From JANNUT01 sp046331425 (GTDB taxonomy: Bacteria > Acidobacteriota > Polarisedimenticolia > J045): DNA of 64,000 nt. The DNA is taken from NCBI GenBank assembly GCA_046331425.1, contig JAXLQU010000015.1, forward strand, positions 1 through 64,000, written 5' to 3'. The notes beneath the pieces were generated by a model. That model ran no database searches. It was not told the origin of the DNA and worked only from the letters and a program-made list of their open reading frames with translations. Of the stretch, positions 1 to 9,377 are shown piece after piece (position 1 is the first letter of the stretch; every line of letters starts with the position of its first letter). The translations under genes were made by a program, and so were the position numbers.

Positions 1-101
1 CACACTTTCCGGTCGTAGAGCACGTTCTTGAGCGCCGAGCCGGAGAGATACAACCGGCCCAACGGTGCCAACCATGGAAGCGGTTTGCGCGCTGCGGTCA
101 T
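1..101 (-). CDS. lpxK: Tetraacyldisaccharide 4'-kinase, N-terminal fragment
   Basis: Only the first 33 codons are in the window; the gene runs off the left edge. The start codon overlaps the waaA stop as ATGA (98-101). The visible peptide begins MTAARKPLPWLAPLGRLYLS and continues to a LKNVLYDRKV segment. That fits the amphipathic N-terminal membrane-anchoring helix of LpxK, which phosphorylates the lipid A disaccharide at the inner membrane. waaA-lpxK is a common lipid A/Kdo pair, and the coupled start supports the call. No ATP-binding motif is visible in the part present, so the call rests on the N-terminus and context. Confidence 0.65.
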   Translation of the reverse strand, partial: MTAARKPLPWLAPLGRLYLSGSALKNVLYDRKV

Positions 102-1360
102 CGCCACAACTCCGACACGGCAACGCTGATCCGATCGCTCACGCCGCGATGCTCGGCCACCACGGCCCGGCCGGCTTCGCCCGCGCGACGCCGCGCCACG
201 TCGTCTTTCAACCAGCCACGCAACACCTCGGCCGCCGCTGCAACCGATGCGACCGGCACGAGCGCGCCGGCCGAGGCGAGCGGTGCGCACAGATCGGATT
301 GCTTGTCGCGATAGGGTCCAGCCACGAGTGGGCAACCAGCGACGGCCGCTTCCAATGGTGTATGCCCTCCGACATCGACGAAGGTGCCACCCATGGTCGC
401 CGCTGTCGCCAAGGAGTAGACGCGCGCCAAAAGCCCCAGGGCATCGAGCACGATCACATCGGTGTGGGGTGGAGCCGGACCGGAAGAAGCGCGATGCACG
501 CGCCAGCCGCTCTGCTCCACGCGTTGCAGTTCCGGCGCGAAGCGATCGAGGTGACGTGGCGCCAACAGCACGCCGCACGGCAACGCGGCGCCTGCAGTCC
601 CACCGGCAAGCGCGGCCAGAAGTGATAGCCCTTCACCGGGGTGAACGCTCCCCATCACGAGCCACGGTCGCGATCGATCGACTCCCAACGTGTTCGCGAG
701 GCGGGTCAGCTCGTGTACGTCGAACGGCGCGGCCGCCGCATCCCACTTCAAACTTCCGATCGGCCCAAAGCGTGAGCGCGAAACACCCAACGCCGAGAAT
801 CGTTCGGCATCCTCCTCCGATGCCGGGCACAGCAGCGTGATCGCGTCGAGCGCACGCGCATACAACCCTGAGAGACGTCGATAGGTGGGCCAGCGTCGCT
901 CGGACAAGCGCGCCGACACCAACGCCAGCGGTATCCGCTGTGAGGCCAACAGCGAGAATCGGAGCGGCCAAATCTCGGTCTCGACGACGACATGCAAGCG
1001 CGGCCGAACCGTGGTCATAAATCGATGCAGCGGGCCGGCGCCATCGAGCGGCGCCAAGCGTACGGAAACCCCGAGTTCTTTCTCGGCCAGGGCCCGTCCG
1101 GTGATCGTGCTCGTCGTGACCAGCGACGCGGGCTGATTCAACCGTGGTCGAAGCGCGCGCGCGAGCGGAACCAGCGCGCGCACCTCGCCCACCGAGGCGG
1201 CATGCAGCCACAGTCCATCGTGCGGCAGCGCGGCGAGTGTCATGGGCATCGCCAGCCGCTGCTCGAGATCGTGCTTCGAGGGGCCGCTGCGCCAGGCTGC
1301 CAGCACGCGACTGCCGGCCACCGCGGTCCCTCCGATCGCTCGCCACGCGCCCCACAACAT
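98..1360 (-). CDS. waaA: 3-deoxy-D-manno-octulosonic acid (Kdo) transferase
   Basis: A 420-residue GT-B glycosyltransferase that moves Kdo from CMP-Kdo onto lipid IVA at the cytoplasmic face of the inner membrane. Seen: an N-terminal hydrophobic anchor, the family motif HAASVGEVRA with the catalytic-type Glu near residue 59, TTSTITGR, VVETEIWPL, and the C-terminal donor-site segment GGHTPLEAA. The length matches the family (about 420-430). The frame is open further upstream to 1468, but the ATG at 1358-1360 places the membrane anchor first, as in the family; an earlier start would add an atypical Arg-rich leader. It is followed directly by lpxK (ATGA overlap) and is divergent from mdh. Confidence 0.93.
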   Translation of the reverse strand: MLWGAWRAIGGTAVAGSRVLAAWRSGPSKHDLEQRLAMPMTLAALPHDGLWLHAASVGEVRALVPLARALRPRLNQPASLVTTSTITGRALAEKELGVSVRLAPLDGAGPLHRFMTTVRPRLHVVVETEIWPLRFSLLASQRIPLALVSARLSERRWPTYRRLSGLYARALDAITLLCPASEEDAERFSALGVSRSRFGPIGSLKWDAAAAPFDVHELTRLANTLGVDRSRPWLVMGSVHPGEGLSLLAALAGGTAGAALPCGVLLAPRHLDRFAPELQRVEQSGWRVHRASSGPAPPHTDVIVLDALGLLARVYSLATAATMGGTFVDVGGHTPLEAAVAGCPLVAGPYRDKQSDLCAPLASAGALVPVASVAAAAEVLRGWLKDDVARRRAGEAGRAVVAEHRGVSDRISVAVSELWR

Positions 1361-1495
1361 CCGGTCTTTCAACGGCTTCGATGCCTCATCGACACGTGAT
1401 CCAATCCGCTTGCGCGGGACTCGGCAGGGCCGCATCCTGGCCGACCACTCGCGCGGCCGGTGAAACACCGGCAGGCATGAATTCGGAGGTCACAC

Positions 1496-2452
1496 ATGCT
1501 GGGCAAGATTGGCGTCATTGGTGGGGGCATGATCGGTGGTGTGTTGGCGCAAGAGATTCCGCGACGTCGGTTGGCGCGAAGTCTTGCGTTGGTCGACATC
1601 ATGCCGCCCGACCTGGCCAAGGGGAAGTGCCTGGATATCGCCGAGGGAAGTCCGGTTCTCGGCTTCGACTGTGTGTTGGAGGGGAGCAAGGGGTACGAGG
1701 TGCTGGCCGGTGCCGACCTCGTCATCAATACGGCGGGAGTGCCACGCAAGCCCAAACCCGATGGAACGCTGCCGACGCGCGAGGAGTTGTTGGCCACCAA
1801 TCTGAAGATCACCGATGCAGTGGCTGCCGGGATCAAGACCTATTGCCCCGAGGCAATCGTGATTTCGATCGCCAATCCGCTCGATGCGATCGTCTATCGC
1901 CTCTACCAAAAGATGAGCCCCAAGCCAGGTCGCTTGATGGGAATGGCCGGTGTGCTCGACAGCGCGCGTTATCGACTGTTCGTGGCCCAAGCGGCGGGCG
2001 TGTCGGTGGAGAACGTCGAAGCCTTGGTGCTTGGTGGTCATGGCGATGACATGGTGCCGGTCCGTTCCGCGTGTCGCATCGCCGGCCTGCCGGTAGAACA
2101 GTTCATCGACGACAGCACGCTGGCGGCGATCGAGGCGCGGACGCGCGTGGCTGGAGGTGAGGTGGTCAAGCTGCTCGGCTCCGGCTCGGCATTCGTGTCG
2201 CCCGCTTGGTCGGCGCTGGAGATGGCCGAAGCGGTGATCTACGACAAGCAGAAGATTCTCGCGGTTTGTGCTCGCTGCGAGGGTCAGTACGGGGTGAAGG
2301 GGTTGTTCATCGGCGTGCCGGCGGTGATCGGTCGCAACGGCATCGAACGCTTGATCGAGGTGCCGCTGACGCCGGGCGAGAAAGAGATGTTGGGCAAGTC
2401 GATCGAGGCGGTTCGCAAGACGGCGGCCGAGGTCGACGCGGTGACGGTTTGA
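1496..2452 (+). CDS. mdh: Malate dehydrogenase (LDH-like family) with a lengthened substrate loop
   Basis: A 318-residue NAD-dependent enzyme of the LDH/MDH family, interconverting malate and oxaloacetate. Seen: Rossmann motif GGGMIGG (9-15), Asp34 for NAD preference, the specificity Arg84 in GVPRKP, Arg95, Asn127, Arg158 in DSARYR and the catalytic His182 in GGHGDDMVP. Arg84 at the discriminating position argues for malate rather than lactate. The loop between Arg84 and Arg95 is about five residues longer than the usual RKPGMSR spacing (see findings). A strong GGAGG at 1485-1489 sets the ATG start. The gene is 23 nt upstream of an exported TPR protein and divergent from waaA. Confidence 0.93.
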   Translation: MLGKIGVIGGGMIGGVLAQEIPRRRLARSLALVDIMPPDLAKGKCLDIAEGSPVLGFDCVLEGSKGYEVLAGADLVINTAGVPRKPKPDGTLPTREELLATNLKITDAVAAGIKTYCPEAIVISIANPLDAIVYRLYQKMSPKPGRLMGMAGVLDSARYRLFVAQAAGVSVENVEALVLGGHGDDMVPVRSACRIAGLPVEQFIDDSTLAAIEARTRVAGGEVVKLLGSGSAFVSPAWSALEMAEAVIYDKQKILAVCARCEGQYGVKGLFIGVPAVIGRNGIERLIEVPLTPGEKEMLGKSIEAVRKTAAEVDAVTV

Positions 2453-2475
2453 ACGTCGACCGAGGGAGAAATGGC

Positions 2476-3774
2476 ATGAACGGCCAACGTACGTACGTTT
2501 CGGCGGCGATGCTGATCGCGATCGTGGCTGTTGCGGTGGCGACGATGGCGGTAACGCCCGCCGCTGCGCAGTTCGGCAACTACCGCTGGGATGGTTTGAT
2601 CGGGAAAGCAGTCGACGAAGCCGGTGCCGTGGTTCCGGAACTCGGCGTCTGGCTCGCACCGGTGACGACCCCGGAAGGAAAACTCAAACTGAAGACCAAC
2701 AAGCGCGGCGAGTTTCTCTATCCGCGTGTGGAGATCTTGCAAGACGGCTATCGCTTCGGACTCGACAGCACAGAGTGGTACATCAAGTCGTTCAGCTTCG
2801 TCTGTCGCCGAGGAACGGGAGAAATCGCGGGAGAACAGTCGGGCAAGCTCTCGCCACACAATCAAGCCAGTTTTGCTGTCATCAAGCACCGCACCCACAC
2901 CGAGGTCGAGTTGGTAGTGGCTCGAATCGCGGACTATCAAGGCGCAGCGCCCACCACCGCGGCGACCGGCCCGGGCGGCCCCGCCCCGACCAAGAAGCCG
3001 GGCGAAATGACGCCCGTCGATCAGGCCGATGAAGCCGAAGCGCTGGGTGATTTCGCCGGCGCGGCCGCGGCGTTGGGAAAGGCGCTGGAGGCCAAACCCA
3101 ACGATCCCGATCTGATGTGGCGTCGTGCCGAGCTTTTGGCCAAGGCCGGTGAGGTGAGCGATGCGCTCAAACTCGGCAATCGCGTGATCGCCGTTGCACC
3201 CGATCGCAAAGGGGTTCGGTTGAAGATGGCAAGTTGGTTGATCGATTCCGCCGAGTACGAGTCGGCGGTCGCAATGCTGCGCAAGGAGAACGAACTCGAT
3301 CCCGAGAACGCAGCGGTTGCCAAGGCGATGTTCGTCGCACTGCAAGGCGCCGACGGCGATGCGACCGAGATCGAAGCGGCGGCGCAGCATTGGGTCGATC
3401 ACTCCGGTGGCAATGCGGAGGCGCTCATCGCGCTCGCCGGGATGAAGGTCAAGCGTGGCGACTTTGTAGGCGCCGAGGCGTTGTATCGCAAGGTGGCCGA
3501 GCAAGACCCAGGAAACGCCGATCGCATGTTCTACAACGTCGGCGTTTCGATCATGAACAAAGATGGAGTGAGTGAGGACGATCGTCGCCGCGCGGTGGAT
3601 GCCTTCAAGAAGGCGGTCGAACTCAACCCGCGCAACGATCAGGCGTTCTTGCAGTTGGGATTTGCGTACGCAGGTCTGGGGCAGATGGAAGAGGCCAAGA
3701 AGGCGTTCCGTGAGTTCCTCAAGCTCGCGCCCAACGACCCCCAGGCGCCCGTCGTCAAGGACATGCTGAAGTGA
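2476..3774 (+). CDS. Exported protein: carboxypeptidase-regulatory-like domain plus TPR repeats
   Basis: 432 residues. The N-terminus has a signal peptide with a long hydrophobic core ending PAAAQ (cleavage near residue 31). Next comes a beta-rich segment resembling a carboxypeptidase-regulatory-like fold (GKAVDEAGAVVPELGVWL, then a K-x-NKRGEFLYPRV strand), a Pro/Ala/Gly linker near residues 155-175, and several TPR-type helical repeats (YNVGVSIMNKD, AVDAFKKAVELNPRNDQAF, LGFAYAGLGQMEEAKKAF). It probably works in the periplasm or on the cell surface as a protein-interaction scaffold; the partner is unknown. The start ATG at 2476 follows GAGGGAGAA; an out-of-frame ATG lies 5 nt before it. It may be co-transcribed with mdh. 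Confidence 0.8.
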   Translation: MNGQRTYVSAAMLIAIVAVAVATMAVTPAAAQFGNYRWDGLIGKAVDEAGAVVPELGVWLAPVTTPEGKLKLKTNKRGEFLYPRVEILQDGYRFGLDSTEWYIKSFSFVCRRGTGEIAGEQSGKLSPHNQASFAVIKHRTHTEVELVVARIADYQGAAPTTAATGPGGPAPTKKPGEMTPVDQADEAEALGDFAGAAAALGKALEAKPNDPDLMWRRAELLAKAGEVSDALKLGNRVIAVAPDRKGVRLKMASWLIDSAEYESAVAMLRKENELDPENAAVAKAMFVALQGADGDATEIEAAAQHWVDHSGGNAEALIALAGMKVKRGDFVGAEALYRKVAEQDPGNADRMFYNVGVSIMNKDGVSEDDRRRAVDAFKKAVELNPRNDQAFLQLGFAYAGLGQMEEAKKAFREFLKLAPNDPQAPVVKDMLK

Positions 3775-3784
3775 TCCAAGGGTA

Positions 3785-3816
3785 GGGGACGGGGCCGCCT
3801 CGCGGCGACCGTCCCC
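3785..3816. repeat. GGGGACGG...CCGTCCCC hairpin (terminator-like, repeat-family core)
   Basis: An inverted repeat: GGGGACGG at 3785-3792 pairs with CCGTCCCC at 3809-3816, and the interior also pairs (CCGC with GCGG). It follows the TPR gene by 10 nt and has no T-run. The same GGGGACGG core heads the two larger palindromes near 9.9 and 10.7 kb, so this may be a short member of that family acting as a transcript end. Confidence 0.5.
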
Positions 3817-3936
3817 TCACCCCGGACCAGCGCGAACGGCAGCGCCCGCGATTCGTGCCAAATCGAACGATCCGCGATTGAAATCCGAGGCTGGTCGGCG
3901 TATCTCTCCGCGGTCCTGGTAACAGGGAGGGGCATC

Positions 3937-5681
3937 ATGTGTCGGACCAAGGCTTGGGGCGTTCGTATCGGCGTATTCGGCGCAGCGCTCGCTGCATTCT
4001 CACTGTCTGCATGGTCCGCCGATGTCACCCGGCCGGCCGAGGTTGTCGGCGTAACGCTCGGCAAGACCGTTTCCGACGTTTTGCTCAACTGGCCGGCCGT
4101 CACGCGTGATGCCGCCGGCAACACCGAAACGGTGAGTCAATACCGCGTCTATCGCGGCACCGCGCCCGATTTCGTCCCCAGTGTCGGTAACCGTATCGGC
4201 ACCCCGGCCGGGCCGACCTTCACCGACGCGGCGCCGCCGGCAATTCGAGTAACTATTTCTATCTCGTCACGGCGGTCGATGCGGCCGGCAACGAATCGGC
4301 GAACAAGCCGTCGACGGCTGGAACGCCGCCGACGCTGACCGGCAATTACACCGACACCACGATCGAGCTGCAGTGGACCCAGGCTCAACCTGCCGGGCAG
4401 GTAACCGGGTACCGCGTGTACTACGGCAAGCGTGCGAAGAGCTACGACTTCACCAAGGATGTGGGGCTGGCGTTGAGCACGTCGATGACCGGCTTGGAAC
4501 TCAACGTCAACTGGTACTTCGCGGTGGTGGCGATCGATGCCAATGGGAATGAATCGGCGTTCTCGAACGAGTACATCGACGCGGTCGCCGGTCGCGTGAA
4601 GTTGCGCGCACACAACGACGATTACCTTTGCTGGGGTGCGTCGAAGTGCGTGCCGAATAGCCCCGACAAGGTGCAGCGCTCCGACGGCTGGCAACTCAAC
4701 GTTCCGGTCGACTTCCCGGTAGGTGATTGGAAGAAGATCACCGTCACCTACACGATCGATTCGCGACTGTGCAAGGCCGGGCAGAACGGCACGACCGACA
4801 AGTGCGGCGGTACCAACCCCGGCGGCTACAACACCTGCGGTGATCCGTGGGACCGAATCGCCAACCTCTACCTGGTCTTGGATGAGAGCTGTCTCTCCAA
4901 CGGCGCCAGTTGTATCAACAACAATCAACTGGAGCTGATGCGCGCCATCACTCCGTTCGGTACCGACGCTCCGGCGCCGCTGGGTGATGGTCGTGTCGGC
5001 CCGCGAGTGCTGACCATGGATGTCACACCGTTCAAATCGCTGCTGACGGGGCGCAAGTACGTCGGCGCCGAGATCGGCCACTTCGTTCAAGCCGGTTGGC
5101 ACGTCACCGTCGATTTCAACTTCAGCAAGCGACCGGATGAAGCCTCACCCAAAAAACCGGCCGATGGGGTGACGATCGTTGGATACGGCGGAGCGCCGCT
5201 CCCCACTCGTAGTGTGGCTGTGCCGGCAAGCGCGACCAAGGTCTACATGCGCGTCTTCACCAGCGGTCACGGCGGCACGCAGTATTGTGACGGTGGCACC
5301 AACAACGGTGCGTCCTGCACCTCCAACGCGAACTGCCCTGGCGGGTCGTGTCAGAACTGCGACGAGTTCTGCCATCGCACCAATCGCATTCTGCGCAACA
5401 CGACACCAATCTGGCAGCAAGTTCCGTTTCGGACCGATTGCAGTCCGGCCGGCTTGTTCGACTGCCAGAATTGGAACGCTTGCGGCTGGCCTTCCTGCAC
5501 CTTCTCACGCGCCGCATGGTGCCCGGGCTACATCGCCTGCCACACCAACGCGCCATGCGATCAAGACATAGATCTCACCTCACAGCTTCCGGCGGGCGGC
5601 ACCTACAACATCGACTACGACGTACTGGTCAATCGCGGGAGCTGGTCGGTGAGCTTGGTGATGTTCTGGTACAACAACTAG
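3937..5681 (+). pseudogene. Secreted fibronectin-III / PNGase F-like protein, split by a -1 frameshift
   Basis: Two frames make one protein of about 581 residues. The first frame (3937-4338) has a signal peptide (core near residues 10-26, ending AWSA) and the start of a fibronectin-III domain. At about 4230-4240 the reading moves to the other frame, where the domain resumes as SNYFYLVTAVDAAGNES. A second FnIII follows (TGYRVYYGKR). The rest resembles the two jelly-roll domains of peptide-N-glycosidase F: LMRAITPFG and AGWHVTVDFNF in the first, SGHGG, CDEFCHRTN and AAWCPG in the second, with many Cys pairs. PNGase F removes N-glycans from asparagine; activity here is unproven. Adding one base near 4230 would restore the frame. 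A strong terminator follows. Confidence 0.72.
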
Positions 5682-5705
5682 CTCAAAGAAAGCGCTCGAG
5701 AAATG

Positions 5706-5742
5706 CAACGGGCGAGCCCCAGGGGCTCGCCCGTTGTTGTTT
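5706..5742 (+). terminator. Rho-independent terminator
   Basis: A perfect 15-bp inverted repeat: CAACGGGCGAGCCCC (5706-5720) and GGGGCTCGCCCGTTG (5722-5736), followed by TTGTTT. It lies 25 nt after the PNGase-like gene and before the end of the convergent phosphoketolase gene, so it may act in both directions. Confidence 0.85.
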
Positions 5743-5797
5743 GCGCTAGGCTTGCCGGCGTGTCGATGGTGCCGCGTGCGGCCACGATATGTCGTCA

Positions 5798-8197
5798 CTA
5801 CTTCCGTTGCTTCACCGCCTTGGATCCCGACCAGCGCCACTGCCGAATCTCGGGCATGTCCTCGCCGTACTGCTCGATGTACTGCTTGTGCTCGATCAGC
5901 TTGTCGCGCAGCGCTTGCTTGGCATAAGCCGCATCGCGCGACAATCCGGCCACGCGGTCGATCACGTCCTGCGCCAGATGGTAACGATCGAGATCGTTGA
6001 GCACCGTCATGTCGAACGGTGTGGTGGTGGTCCCTTCTTCCTTGTAACCGCGCACGTGCAGGTTGTCGTGATTGGTGCGTCGATACGCCAAGCGATGAAT
6101 CAACCAGGGGTAACCGTGGAACGCGAAGATGATCGGCTTGTCCTTGGTGAAGATCGCGTCGAACTCGCGATCGGGAAGTCCATGCGGATGCTCGCTCGGC
6201 GGTTGCAGCGTCATCAGATCGACCACGTTGACCACACGCACCTTGAGGTCGGGAAACCAACGGCGTAACAAGTCGACCGCCGCAATCGTCTCGAGCGTCG
6301 GCACGTCGCCGGCACACGCCATCACCACATCGGGGTCGCTGCCGCGATCGTTGCTGGCCCACTCCCAAATGCCGAGCCCCGCGCTGCAATGCTTGATCGC
6401 TTGATCCATCGTCAGCCATTGCAGCGCCGGCTGCTTGCCGGCCACGATCACGTTGACGTAGTTGCGGCTGCGCAGGCAGTGATCGGTTACCGACAGCAAG
6501 CTGTTGGCGTCGGGGGGCAGATAGATCCGCACCACCTCCCCCTTCTTGTTGACGACATGATCGAGAAAGCCGGGGTCTTGGTGGCTGAAGCCGTTGTGAT
6601 CCTGACGCCAGACATGCGAGGTCAAGAGATAGTTGAGCGAGGCGATCGGTCGACGCCACGGAATGTCACGCGTGGTCTTGAGCCACTTCGCGTGCTGATT
6701 GAACATGGCGTCGATGATGTGGATGAACGCTTCGTAGCAGGAGAAGAAACCGTGCCGGCCGGTCAAGAGATACCCTTCGAGCCATCCTTGGCAGAGATGC
6801 TCGCTGAGGATCTCCATCACGCGGCCGTCGTGGGCCACCTTCTCATCGCGCGCATCGATCGTCCCGGCAAACATCCGTGAGGTCGCTTCGAACACCGCGT
6901 CCCAACGATTGGAAGCGGTTTCGTCGGGGCTGAACACGCGGAAGTTGTCGGCCCCGCGATTGGCGTTGAAGACGTCGCGAATGAACTGCCCCTGTACCCG
7001 CGTGGCTTCGGCCATCACGTTGCCGGGAGCCGTTACCGTGACGGCATAGCTACGAAAATCGGGCAACCGCAAATCGCGCAACAGTGCGCCGCCGTTGGCG
7101 TGCGGGTTGGCGCCCATCCGCTTGTCGCCGCGCGGGGCGAGTTGGGCGAGTTCGGAGCGCAAGCGCCCGGAGGCATCGAACAACTCTTCGGGGCGATAGC
7201 TCTTCATCCACTGGGCCAGCAGCTTCAGCTTGGCGGGATCGTCGTACACATCCGACAACGGCACCTGATGCGAGCGGAATGTGCCTTCGACCTGTTTGGT
7301 GCCGACACGCGACGGCCCCGTCCAGCCTTTGGGTGTGCGCAAGACGATCATCGGCCAGCGGGGTAGATCGTGCGGCCCACCGCGCCGCGCCTGTTGCTGA
7401 ATCGACGCGATTCGATCGAGCGCTTTGTCGAGCGCGCCGGCAAATGCCGGATGCATCAGCGCTGGATCGGAGCCGGTCACCAGCAGCGGCTCGTAACCGT
7501 AGCCGCGCATCAGGGCCACGAGGTCGGCTTCGTCGATGCGGGCCAGCACCGTCGGCCCGGCGATCTTGTATTCATTCAGGTGCAGGATCGGAAGCACTGC
7601 GCCGTCGCGCGCGGCATTGAGGAACTTGTTGGAGTGCCAACTGGTAGCGAGTGGGCCGGTCTCGGATTCACCATCGCCCACTACGCACAGCGCCAAGAGG
7701 TCGGGATTGTCGAACACGGCGCCGTAGGCGTGAGCCAGCGCGTAGCCGAGCTCACCACCCTCGTGGATCGACCCGGGTGTTTCTGGCGCGACGTGACTCG
7801 GGATTCCACCAGGGAAGGAAAACTGCCGGAACAAGCGGCGCAAACCATCTTCGTCTTGACCGATCTGCGGGTAGAACTCGGTGTACGTCCCTTCCAAGTA
7901 GGTGTTGGCGACGAGCGCGGGGCCGCCATGCCCCGGACCGGTAATGAAGATCGTCGATAGATCGCGCTCGAGGATTGCGCGATTCATGTGCGCATAGATG
8001 AAGTTCAGGCCGGGCGTGGTGCCCCAATGCCCGAGCAGACGCGGTTTGACATGCTGTTTCTTCAACGGCGTTCGCAGCAATGGATTGTCGAGCAAATAGA
8101 TCTGCCCGACCGAGAGATAGTTCGCGGCGCGCCAATACGCATTCAACAGGTCCCAGCGCGAACTTCGAGCCGGAGCGACAGAGGTTTTTCGAGCCAT
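5798..8197 (-). CDS. xfp: Xylulose-5-phosphate/fructose-6-phosphate phosphoketolase
   Basis: A 799-residue thiamine-diphosphate enzyme splitting xylulose-5-P or fructose-6-P with phosphate into acetyl-phosphate plus a shorter sugar phosphate. Seen: GHWGTTPGLNFIYAHMNR, ITGPGHGGPA, the TPP/Mg motif GDGESETGPLATSWHSNK and HLNEYKIAGPT, plus the C-terminal HGYPWLIHRL and VRGYKEEGTTTTPFDM. The length matches the family (about 790-825). The ATG at 8195-8197 was chosen over an upstream extension because homology begins just after it and GAAAGG precedes it. Acetate kinase lies 49 nt upstream on the same strand, so the acetyl-phosphate made here can be turned into acetate and ATP. Confidence 0.97.
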   Translation of the reverse strand: MARKTSVAPARSSRWDLLNAYWRAANYLSVGQIYLLDNPLLRTPLKKQHVKPRLLGHWGTTPGLNFIYAHMNRAILERDLSTIFITGPGHGGPALVANTYLEGTYTEFYPQIGQDEDGLRRLFRQFSFPGGIPSHVAPETPGSIHEGGELGYALAHAYGAVFDNPDLLALCVVGDGESETGPLATSWHSNKFLNAARDGAVLPILHLNEYKIAGPTVLARIDEADLVALMRGYGYEPLLVTGSDPALMHPAFAGALDKALDRIASIQQQARRGGPHDLPRWPMIVLRTPKGWTGPSRVGTKQVEGTFRSHQVPLSDVYDDPAKLKLLAQWMKSYRPEELFDASGRLRSELAQLAPRGDKRMGANPHANGGALLRDLRLPDFRSYAVTVTAPGNVMAEATRVQGQFIRDVFNANRGADNFRVFSPDETASNRWDAVFEATSRMFAGTIDARDEKVAHDGRVMEILSEHLCQGWLEGYLLTGRHGFFSCYEAFIHIIDAMFNQHAKWLKTTRDIPWRRPIASLNYLLTSHVWRQDHNGFSHQDPGFLDHVVNKKGEVVRIYLPPDANSLLSVTDHCLRSRNYVNVIVAGKQPALQWLTMDQAIKHCSAGLGIWEWASNDRGSDPDVVMACAGDVPTLETIAAVDLLRRWFPDLKVRVVNVVDLMTLQPPSEHPHGLPDREFDAIFTKDKPIIFAFHGYPWLIHRLAYRRTNHDNLHVRGYKEEGTTTTPFDMTVLNDLDRYHLAQDVIDRVAGLSRDAAYAKQALRDKLIEHKQYIEQYGEDMPEIRQWRWSGSKAVKQRK

Positions 8198-8246
8198 GGT
8201 ATGTGCCTTTCGTCGAGTGCCGATGCGGCCTCGAATGCAGCCGCGG

Positions 8247-9377
8247 TTACTGTGCGGTGACGCCTGCGGTAAGTCTGGCGGTCGTGAGCGCGATCTGCCG
8301 CTGTTCGTCGACGCTGACGATGCGAACAGCCACGCGCGAATGCGAGTCGGAAATCGAAGGCAGATTCTGAGCATTCCGTCGTGAGTCCAAAGACACCCCT
8401 AGGTGTGCAAGCCCCGAGGCGACGCGCGCGCGGATCGGTGCGGCGTGCTCGCCGACGCCGCCCGAGAAGACCAGCAGGTCGAGCCCCTCGAGCGCGGCAG
8501 CAAACGCGCCGATCGATTGCCGCAATCGATAACAGTAGGCAGCGACCGCCGCGGCGGCGCGTGGGTCGTCTGCTTCGGCGGCGAGCAACTGGCGCATGTC
8601 GCCGCTGGTTTCGGAGATCGCGAGCATCCCCGACTCGCGTGCAGTGATCGTGCGAATCTGCGCCGGTGTGAGGTGCTCGAGTTCCATTGCAAAGGCGAGC
8701 GCTCCGGGATCGATGTCGCCGCAGCGCGTGCTCATCAGAAGACCGCCCTGTGGGGAGAACGCCATGCTGGTGTCGATCGGCTTTCCATTGCGCAGCGCCA
8801 CCAGGCTCGCGCCGCCGCCCAGGTGCGCGAGGATCGTGCGCCCTTGCATGAGCGCCGGCTCGCCGCGGGAGAGCAACTGTTCCACGACCGATGCGAACGC
8901 GAGTCCGTGGAAGCCGTATCGCCGCACGCCGGCGTCATGAAAGCGCCGCGGGAGTGGCAGCCGCTGTGCGATGTCGGGCAGATCGCGATGGAACGCGGTG
9001 TCCAGACAGGCGACCTGTGGGCGGTTGAGGAGCCGGTGCTGGCAGGCCTGCACCAACGCCAGTTGATGCGGCACATGCAGCGGTGCGAACTGCTGAACTC
9101 GCTGCAAACCGAGGAGCACCTCGGGCGTGATCGGCGTGTGCGCCGTGTAACGAGGTCCGCCATGCACGATGCGATGACCGATTGCGGCAATGGTCGTCTC
9201 GAGGCCCCGCGGCAGCCGGCCGAGCACGTCGTCGAGTTGGTCCTCGGCATGACCATCGCCACCGTCGGTCTGGCCGGCGACAATCACGTCGCAAGGTTCA
9301 ACCGCGTGATGCAGGCTGAATTTCAAGGTCGCCGATCCGGCATTGAGAGCCAGGATCGTGCGGTCTTTTGGTGTCAC
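8247..9377 (-). CDS. ackA: Acetate kinase
   Basis: 376 residues of the ASKHA fold, converting acetyl-phosphate and ADP to acetate and ATP. Seen: the N-terminal phosphate motif LALNAGSATLKFSL, GHRIVHGG, YGFHG, LAHLGGGASL, DTSMAFSPQGGLLMSTRCGD and FSGGVGEHA. It is slightly shorter than typical (about 400). The start is taken as GTG at 9375-9377, which overlaps the TGA of the upstream DUF2058 gene as GTGA; an ATG at 9405-9407 in the same frame is the alternative but has no ribosome-binding site. Together with xfp it forms a phosphoketolase-acetate kinase (bifid-type) shunt. Confidence 0.93.
   Translation of the reverse strand: MTPKDRTILALNAGSATLKFSLHHAVEPCDVIVAGQTDGGDGHAEDQLDDVLGRLPRGLETTIAAIGHRIVHGGPRYTAHTPITPEVLLGLQRVQQFAPLHVPHQLALVQACQHRLLNRPQVACLDTAFHRDLPDIAQRLPLPRRFHDAGVRRYGFHGLAFASVVEQLLSRGEPALMQGRTILAHLGGGASLVALRNGKPIDTSMAFSPQGGLLMSTRCGDIDPGALAFAMELEHLTPAQIRTITARESGMLAISETSGDMRQLLAAEADDPRAAAAVAAYCYRLRQSIGAFAAALEGLDLLVFSGGVGEHAAPIRARVASGLAHLGVSLDSRRNAQNLPSISDSHSRVAVRIVSVDEQRQIALTTARLTAGVTAQ

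Noticed and set aside
1490..2659. A 389-codon minus-strand frame opposite mdh
   Set aside because: Low-complexity Arg/His-rich translation without recognisable motifs; mdh with a strong ribosome-binding site explains the region.
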